From positions 1-64,000 of IMG/VR virus record IMGVR_UViG_3300035070_003385: a DNA stretch of 64,000 nt. One strand, given 5' to 3'. The notes beneath the pieces were generated by a model. The model was not told the DNA's origin and did no database searches. It was given only the letters and a program-made list of their open reading frames with translations. A program made the translations under genes and the position numbers. The DNA comes from a virus. Below, one piece after another: positions 59,886 through 64,000 of this stretch (positions within the stretch are counted from its first letter, which is position 1; each line of letters opens with the position of its first letter).

Positions 59886-60390
59886 TACGAGAACCTCTAC
59901 CTTTAATTTCGTTATTCATTATAGGTTGAAAATGTTGGATTGATGCGTCCTCGATAATAGGAGCAATACTCAGATCACCATATTCGACCGTATTAATATA
60001 TTGTATCACAACATCCATAGAATGTAAACCATTTTGTTTTAGATATTCCCGATATTTACGACCTGAAGATTCATGCTGTTCATCAGGACGGCGGAACGAA
60101 CGAGTATGGTTACCTTGCCGCAGATGAATAGAGCTTGTCTTTCCATCGGTCTTACCAACATACAGGATTTTTCCTGTTTTCTTTTCAACCCAACGATAGA
60201 TACCCTTTGCGTAGTTTGCAGCAATGCGGTTTCCATCTTTAATGTGTGGAGTTAAAATCTCAGTTTCAAAACCAGAGTCGGTTTTTGAAAGACGGATTTC
60301 TCCATAGGATTTCGCTTCCGCCCAATAGTCTTCAATTTCGTTAAAGACAGTCTGTTCTATAATAGCGGCAAGTGATTGCAATTTAGACAC
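59875..60390 (-). CDS. GIY-YIG nuclease-like protein, 171 aa
   Basis: The GIY motif is at residues 63-65 (KGIYRWVEKKTGKILYVGKT) and YVG at 77-79, with R91 in LRQGNHTRSF as the catalytic arginine region. Acidic ends and the spacing fit the GIY-YIG superfamily. No helix-turn-helix or zinc finger for homing is seen, so it is more like a small free-standing nuclease. It is preceded by AATAAATA at 60402-60409 and has a 12-base leader. Confidence 0.75.
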   Translation of the reverse strand: MSKLQSLAAIIEQTVFNEIEDYWAEAKSYGEIRLSKTDSGFETEILTPHIKDGNRIAANYAKGIYRWVEKKTGKILYVGKTDGKTSSIHLRQGNHTRSFRRPDEQHESSGRKYREYLKQNGLHSMDVVIQYINTVEYGDLSIAPIIEDASIQHFQPIMNNEIKGRGSRNEV

Positions 60391-60401
60391 TGTGAATATC
60401 C

Positions 60402-60409
60402 TATTTATT
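60402..60409 (-). promoter_or_regulatory. Candidate late promoter AATAAATA
   Basis: AATAAATA on the minus strand is 12 bases upstream of the GIY-YIG ATG. It differs from the consensus only in the first base. It is weaker evidence because the spacing leaves a very short leader. Confidence 0.35.
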
Positions 60410-60410
60410 A

Positions 60411-60686
60411 TTAAGTACGGTTATAAACGTATACGTCAGCAGAAGTAGCCATCCCAAGTGGCAATGCTTGATGATAGCGGCGTGACTGGCGGGGTCCGCG
60501 ACCTTGTAGCTTAACGTATTTCTGTGGAGCGGAAAAGCGGTACTTACGATACTCAGCATTACGATTTTTAATAATATTGCGCATTTCTTCAACAGATTCT
60601 TTATCTTCAGGGGCGATTTGCCCATTAACCATTTTAACGGTAAAGCGGTAAGAAGTGGATGTGCGATTTGCAGACGTGATTTTCAT
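60411..60686 (-). CDS. Hypothetical basic protein, 91 aa
   Basis: MKITSANRTSTSYRFTVKMV and then KLQGRGPRQSRRYHQALPLG. It is basic and beta-like at the N-terminus, with a conserved-looking R-G-P-R segment near the end. First gene behind a strong early promoter (60717-60745). I do not recognise it. Confidence 0.65.
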   Translation of the reverse strand: MKITSANRTSTSYRFTVKMVNGQIAPEDKESVEEMRNIIKNRNAEYRKYRFSAPQKYVKLQGRGPRQSRRYHQALPLGMATSADVYVYNRT

Positions 60687-60716
60687 GTATGTATTCCTTT
60701 TTCATTTGATATATAC

Positions 60717-60745
60717 AATATAACTGATTCGCGATAAAATGTCAA
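60717..60745 (-). promoter_or_regulatory. Sigma-70-type early promoter
   Basis: Minus strand TTGACA (60745-60740), 17-base spacer, TATATT (60722-60717). It drives the leftward unit starting at 60686. Confidence 0.85.
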
Positions 60746-60824
60746 TAGGTAATTTCAAAATAGCTACAAAAATCTCTAACGTCATACCGATTTACTTTGT
60801 GCATATGCGCGATTTAGATAGATT

Positions 60825-60832
60825 TATAAATA
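60825..60832 (+). promoter_or_regulatory. Late promoter TATAAATA, rightward
   Basis: A perfect TATAAATA on the plus strand lies 77 bases before the chosen start at 60909 (33 before the earlier ATG at 60858). It marks the rightward pair as late genes, in the 223-base gap that also holds the early leftward promoter. Confidence 0.7.
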
Positions 60833-60908
60833 GTTATGATCTATACAATTAGCCGTTTTGAATTATATTATTAATTATAATTATTTAGTCAAATCAGGTT
60901 TATATAAA

Positions 60909-61391
60909 ATGATTGATCCGATTACAGCAATTACCGCTGCCACCGCTGCATTTAATACAGTCAAAAAATTTGTTCACGCTGGGCAAGAATTTGAAAACGT
61001 AGCAGGACAACTTGGTAAGTGGTATACAGCAGCGGCCGACTTTAGACATGCCCAGGCTGAAAGTAAAAACCCTCCAATTTTTAAAAAATTATTTCAAGCT
61101 GGAAGCGTTGAAGAAGAAGCGTTAGCAATCTTAATTCACGAAAAAAAATTAGTTGAACAAGAAAAAGAATTAGCACAATTACTTAATATGCGTTTTGGTT
61201 GGGGTACTATGGACGAACTCAAACAAATGAGAAGAAAAATTCGTGCCCAAAGACAAGAAACAGTATATAAACAAATTGAAAGAAAAAAAGCTTTAATGGA
61301 TGGGATTGTAGTCACAATCTTAATTACACTTTGCATAGCATTAATAATAGGTGGTGGTTGGCTAATAGGAATAGGTGCAGGATTGTGGTAA
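60909..61391 (+). CDS. Conserved late protein with C-terminal membrane segment, 160 aa
   Basis: I choose the ATG at 60909 (MIDPITAITAATAAFNTVKK) because related phage proteins begin with D-P-x-T-A-x-x-x-A-T-A-A-F; the frame extends 17 codons upstream to 60858. The middle is helical and basic (KKLVEQEKELAQLLNMRFGW, then RRKIRAQRQETVYKQIERKK). A single hydrophobic span fills about residues 130-155, with glycine-rich GGGWLIGIG. The function is unknown; late expression, the membrane anchor and the overlapping secreted partner fit a lysis or virion-membrane role. Confidence 0.75.
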   Translation: MIDPITAITAATAAFNTVKKFVHAGQEFENVAGQLGKWYTAAADFRHAQAESKNPPIFKKLFQAGSVEEEALAILIHEKKLVEQEKELAQLLNMRFGWGTMDELKQMRRKIRAQRQETVYKQIERKKALMDGIVVTILITLCIALIIGGGWLIGIGAGLW

Positions 61392-61576
61392 TATTATTAC
61401 TATATTCTGTCACTCTTTCTCATGCATGGATTAACAATAGCAATACTTTAGTAAAAATATGCAGATATACTGTTGCAAACGAAACAAGCATATATACTAA
61501 ACCAAGCCACAATCCTAGACAAATATCAATACATTATATGAGCAGTTGCCCAAAGACGCTCAGAGTTAAAAAATAA
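61385..61576 (+). CDS. Small secreted or membrane-anchored protein with overlapping start, 63 aa
   Basis: A GTG start at 61385 overlaps the stop of the previous gene; an ATG at 61331 in the same frame is an alternative that overlaps by 61 bases. The N-terminus VVILLLYSVTLSHA is signal-peptide-like, and the mature part has two Cys (VKICRY, SSCPKT) and a basic end TLRVKK. Translation is likely coupled to the membrane protein. It may be a periplasmic partner; no family is recognised. Confidence 0.55.
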   Translation: MVILLLYSVTLSHAWINNSNTLVKICRYTVANETSIYTKPSHNPRQISIHYMSSCPKTLRVKK

Positions 61577-61577
61577 G

Positions 61578-61694
61578 TTAAATTAATTTGTGTTGTTTCC
61601 ATTCAACTCTTATATAGTTTGCGTCGAGAATATCCCTGTATTCCATTGCATCAAGCACACAATTAAAATGTTTACCGTTAATAATGTAAAGCAT
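61578..61694 (-). CDS. Small ORF, 38 aa
   Basis: MLYIINGKHFNCVLDAMEYR then DILDANYIRVEWKQHKLI. ATG at 61694, eight bases after the stop of the next gene at 61703. It converges with the secreted-protein gene with only one base between the stops. The length is short, so coding is plausible, not proven. Confidence 0.45.
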   Translation of the reverse strand: MLYIINGKHFNCVLDAMEYRDILDANYIRVEWKQHKLI

Positions 61695-61702
61695 TCTTAA
61701 TA

Positions 61703-61975
61703 TTAACCCCAATCCTTAAAATCTTGATTAATAGTTTCGTTATATTCATAACCTGCATAATATGCTTCTTTTTCAATAACAGTCAAATCAGTAATTTTTT
61801 CTGATCTGTTAGTTCCACCAACAAAATAATGCGGTTCACGTGAACGCCTATAATAACTATCGGCTGATCCTCGGTCGAAAGGTCCTCCATGTCTAGTATC
61901 GTCAGATCCATGTTCAACATCGTACACTCTAGATTTGAATTCATATGTTTGCGATTTTGGACAATATCTTGGCAT
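61703..61975 (-). CDS. Hypothetical protein, 90 aa
   Basis: Start at 61975 (MPRYCPKSQTYEFKSRVYDV), which overlaps the upstream stop by 1 base; a longer frame would run further into that gene. Arg/Tyr/Gly/His-rich middle (SADSYYRRSREPHYFVGGTN) and an acidic end. No recognised family. Confidence 0.55.
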   Translation of the reverse strand: MPRYCPKSQTYEFKSRVYDVEHGSDDTRHGGPFDRGSADSYYRRSREPHYFVGGTNRSEKITDLTVIEKEAYYAGYEYNETINQDFKDWG

Positions 61976-62202
61976 TAGTAAATGACCTCCATTCCAGTAA
62001 AACCTTCTTGAGTCCAGCCACGAACGACTGCATGGGCTGCGACCATATGAATATAGTCCATATGCGGCCAATGGCCTTCTTTCAAAGCCCACGTTTTCAT
62101 ATCAGATTGAACATCAATTGATTGCTTACCTCCAACTAATTCGGGGTTAACGCGGCGGATTTCTTCTTCGATGAACATATCATCCATTATGCGTTGATTC
62201 AT
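61975..62202 (-). CDS. Hypothetical protein, 75 aa
   Basis: MNQRIMDDMFIEEEIRRVNP and then DMKTWALKEGHWPHMDYIHM. A compact mixed protein with His/Trp/Met cluster. It is coupled to both neighbours by 1-3 base overlaps. No recognised family. Confidence 0.5.
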   Translation of the reverse strand: MNQRIMDDMFIEEEIRRVNPELVGGKQSIDVQSDMKTWALKEGHWPHMDYIHMVAAHAVVRGWTQEGFTGMEVIY

Positions 62203-62480
62203 TATGCTGCCTCCATACCAAGATAATCTGTTTTTAAAACTTGTAGGCGGTCGTATGCGACGTTCAAGTCATGTTCAGCGGATAATATTTTCACACATTC
62301 TTCAATATGATGGAATTCATAGAAAGTTTCTAAATCCCAGGCTATATCTGAAGTGATAGAATTCCAATTAATAGAACCACCAGCGTTAATGTTTTCTTTG
62401 CTTTCAACAGCAATATCAAACGCAGCGATGATATCACTGTGGATTGCTGAACCATTTGGAAAATGTACGATTCTAGACAT
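62202..62480 (-). CDS. Hypothetical protein, 92 aa
   Basis: MSRIVHFPNGSAIHSDIIAA and then WDLETFYEFHHIEECVKIL. Helical, no signal peptide. First gene after the early promoter at 62515-62543 with the ribosome site AAGGAA before the ATG. No recognised family. Confidence 0.55.
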   Translation of the reverse strand: MSRIVHFPNGSAIHSDIIAAFDIAVESKENINAGGSINWNSITSDIAWDLETFYEFHHIEECVKILSAEHDLNVAYDRLQVLKTDYLGMEAA

Positions 62481-62514
62481 AAGACTGATTCCTTTTGTTT
62501 TACCTTATAGAATC

Positions 62515-62543
62515 AATATAAACTAATTAAAAAAGAATGTCAA
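62515..62543 (-). promoter_or_regulatory. Sigma-70-type early promoter
   Basis: Minus strand TTGACA (62543-62538), 17-base spacer, TATATT (62520-62515). It lies in the 119-base gap before the 92-residue gene. Confidence 0.85.
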
Positions 62544-62599
62544 CAATTAATTTCAGTTATAATGCATTATTTTGTTATGATTAAAAACTTTATGATTTA

Positions 62600-62848
62600 T
62601 TAATCATAACCTCTTACCGCAACTTTATCAATATCTTCATCTTCATTTATGATCGTATCTGCACGAGCCTTGTACGCGGCTTCAAATCCTGCTTCGTGAA
62701 TATAATTTTCGTTATTACCCCAAAGCCTTTTAAAATATGAATCATAAATTTTTTCTACTTCTGAGTCAGACCATGACGAATCAATAAGTTTGCCTTTAAT
62801 CATCCAATAATAACGATTAGCTTCTTTACGAATGCGTGGGCTACACAT
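62600..62848 (-). CDS. Hypothetical protein, 82 aa
   Basis: MCSPRIRKEANRYYWMIKGK then WSDSEVEKIYDSYFKRLWGN. Helical; no membrane span. Its ribosome site (TAGGAG) is inside the 3' arm of the hairpin at 62855-62891, so translation is probably regulated by whether transcription begins upstream or inside the hairpin. Function unknown. Confidence 0.6.
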   Translation of the reverse strand: MCSPRIRKEANRYYWMIKGKLIDSSWSDSEVEKIYDSYFKRLWGNNENYIHEAGFEAAYKARADTIINEDEDIDKVAVRGYD

Positions 62849-62854
62849 AAAAAA

Positions 62855-62891
62855 TCTCCTACCGATTATACTTTTATTTATCGGTAGGAGA
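62855..62891 (-). terminator. Perfect 12-bp hairpin: pstS terminator and ribosome-site switch
   Basis: On the minus strand TCTCCTACCGAT pairs perfectly with ATCGGTAGGAGA, loop 13 bases, followed by TTTTTT and directly by the ATG of the 82-residue gene. The stem and T run look like an intrinsic terminator for pstS. The 3' arm contains the AGGAG ribosome site of the next gene. Confidence 0.8.
62875..62882 (-). promoter_or_regulatory. Late-promoter-like GATAAATA in the hairpin loop
   Basis: GATAAATA runs from the stem into the loop on the minus strand, 27 bases before the ATG of the 82-residue gene. A transcript starting a few bases downstream would lack the 5' arm and leave the ribosome site free. 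Confidence 0.5.
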
Positions 62892-62914
62892 CATAATTGT
62901 TATAAGTATCGCGC

Positions 62915-62932
62915 CATGTTATCGATAACATG
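62915..62932. other. Perfect 18-bp palindrome between pstS and its terminator
   Basis: CATGTTATCGATAACATG is a complete palindrome, 14 bases after the pstS stop in the transcribed direction. It could be an operator or a small extra hairpin. Confidence 0.5.
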
Positions 62933-62946
62933 CAACATAATGTTAC

Positions 62947-63921
62947 TTATTTGTTTGCCACTTTTGCTTGTGTGGTTGCTAGTTCTGGGTCGCTCACTAG
63001 ACCATATTGTGCTAATGGGCCGGATGGTCCTGCAATACCATCTGCTACAAAGAAACGAACATAGTCATACAATCCTGGGATTGTGCCTGCGTGTGCGTCT
63101 TTCACATAGAAGAACAATGGACGACTAACCGGATATTCAGCACTTGCGACGGTGGCTGCGCTTGGGCGAACACCATTAATAGTTGCTACTTCAATAATGT
63201 CTGTGTTGTTTTCATAGAACGCTAGTCCAAATACACCAAATGAGTTTTGGTTAGAAGAAATATTTGCTAGTGTTTCTGTATAGTCACCGTCAATGTCAAT
63301 ACTACGACTATCTGTGCGGGTTTTAATGCACATGGATTCTGCTTCATCTTCACCGTGCGCCGCTTCAAACTTCTCAAAGTCACCTACTGCTTCACAGCCT
63401 AATAATAGAACCTTTTCTTCAAATACTTCACGTGTTCCGTGCTTGGTGCCTGGGATAAACATTTTGATTTCATATGCTGGGAAACTTGGATCCACTTGAT
63501 CCCATGTTGTTAGTTCACTGCGATTGTTGAGTGCAAGGTAGATATGCGCTGGTGTAAATGCAAACCGTTCATCTTCGATTGAGTTGGCAAATACAATACC
63601 GTCATAACCAAACATAACTTCTGTTATTTCTGTTACGCCATTGTCTGCACATACCTTTACTTCTTTTGGTTTGATAGGACGACTTGAGTTTGCAATGTCG
63701 ATTGTGTTTTCGCCTACGCCCGTGCAGAATCGTTTCATACCCGAACTTGATCCGCCTGATTCAACAACTGGTGTTGGGAAGTCAAAGTTTTCACCAAATG
63801 CTTCTGCTACGATTGAAGCATATGGTAGGACAGTCGAACTGCCTGCAATCTGAATATTGTCTCGTGCTGATACAGTTGTTGCAGCCAATGCAATCCCTGC
63901 GGCTAAAATAAGATTTTTCAA
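62947..63921 (-). CDS. pstS: Phosphate-binding protein PstS (auxiliary metabolic gene)
   Basis: I choose a TTG start at 63921 with AAAGGA upstream; it gives a normal signal peptide (KNLILAAGIALAATTVSA, cleavage after ASA-like A). The mature protein is a type II periplasmic phosphate-binding fold: IQIAGSSTVLPYASIVAEAF, then VESGGSSSGMKRFC with the G-S-S-x phosphate loop, NTIDIANSSRPIKPKE and PGTKHGTREVFEE. Length (324) fits PstS. It raises phosphate uptake by the infected cell, a known phage-carried function in marine viruses. It is followed by the palindrome and hairpin. Confidence 0.92.
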   Translation of the reverse strand: MKNLILAAGIALAATTVSARDNIQIAGSSTVLPYASIVAEAFGENFDFPTPVVESGGSSSGMKRFCTGVGENTIDIANSSRPIKPKEVKVCADNGVTEITEVMFGYDGIVFANSIEDERFAFTPAHIYLALNNRSELTTWDQVDPSFPAYEIKMFIPGTKHGTREVFEEKVLLLGCEAVGDFEKFEAAHGEDEAESMCIKTRTDSRSIDIDGDYTETLANISSNQNSFGVFGLAFYENNTDIIEVATINGVRPSAATVASAEYPVSRPLFFYVKDAHAGTIPGLYDYVRFFVADGIAGPSGPLAQYGLVSDPELATTQAKVANK

Positions 63922-64000
63922 TTGGAATTCCTTTCCTAAAACATTAATGAGGCGGCACCCTGGCCACCCCATACTATATTATATATTATGCTTTTACTTT
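63922..64000 (-). promoter_or_regulatory. pstS upstream region at window edge
   Basis: A TATAAT on the minus strand at 63983-63978 could be the -10 of a pstS promoter; its -35 would lie outside the window. No Pho box (CTGTCAT repeats) is visible in the 79 bases present. A short inverted GGGTGGCC/GGCACCC texture occurs around 63950-63970. Confidence 0.4.

Noticed and set aside
59875-60390. Homing endonuclease interpretation of the GIY-YIG protein
   Set aside because: No intron, no intein, and no DNA-binding repeats at the C-terminus; it is embedded in an operon.
60687-60857. tRNA gene in the intergenic region
   Set aside because: No cloverleaf or TTCGAAT-type T-loop found by eye here or in the other gaps; the region is explained by early and late promoters.

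Overview
The window is part of the genome of a T4-like myovirus of the marine cyanophage/pelagiphage type. It is AT-rich. It carries T4 baseplate genes in T4-family order, the gp45-gp44-gp62-RegA replication block, and the accessory genes usual in such phages (Hsp20, 2OG-Fe(II) oxygenases, PstS). The host cannot be read from the sequence. Two peptidoglycan hydrolase domains, a PstS with a signal peptide and TTGACA-N17-TATAAT promoters point to a Gram-negative bacterium. No photosynthesis genes lie here. A T4-type dCMP hydroxymethylase is present, which as far as I know is unusual for cyanophages.

Region 1-18119 (all leftward) is a fibre and adhesin region. Five paralogous proteins each carry kelch-like repeats; all four complete copies have exactly six. 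They sit beside a collagen-like fibre with an internal cupredoxin-like domain, a large fibre with a pectate-lyase-like segment, a glycine-rich adhesin, an S74-chaperone fibre, and three 2OG-Fe(II) oxygenases with four domains between them.

Region 18116-37122 (leftward) encodes the baseplate: a DUF4815-like giant, gp8, gp7, gp6, gp25, a protein with an M15 peptidase domain, gp5 with a C-terminal transglycosylase, a gp27-like hub protein, gp53 and gp48. Region 37195-42451 (rightward) encodes gp4, an unassigned conserved protein, a gp54-like protein, gp26, a small gp51-position protein and the tape measure. The two blocks diverge from crossed T4-type late promoters (TATAAATA).

Region 42484-54070 (leftward) holds Hsp20, two phasin-like small proteins, a dUTPase-like protein, RegA, the clamp loader, the sliding clamp, and then a modification and sugar cluster: a GT-A-like glycosyltransferase, DexA, a cytosine-C5 methyltransferase, a GT-B-like glycosyltransferase, a HAD phosphatase, a nucleotidyltransferase/kinase fusion, an NPPY methyltransferase and dCMP deaminase. 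Region 54070-58404 is a run of small, mostly unrecognised early genes. Region 58424-60686 holds dCMP hydroxymethylase and small nucleases and nucleotide enzymes. Region 60825-64000 has a late rightward membrane/secreted gene pair, more small early genes, and pstS at the right edge.

The most interesting reading is a DNA hypermodification system. The dCMP hydroxymethylase implies hydroxymethylcytosine DNA. The C5 methyltransferase and the GT-B glycosyltransferase are neighbours and end in nearly the same C-terminal peptide (ATLE-E/D-FFA). It resembles sliding-clamp-binding tails, so both enzymes may ride on gp45 behind the replication fork. Regulation is also unusually legible: about eight consensus early promoters, about a dozen late promoters (three built into the stop codons of propeller genes), and a hairpin that hides a Shine-Dalgarno sequence with a late-promoter motif inside it.
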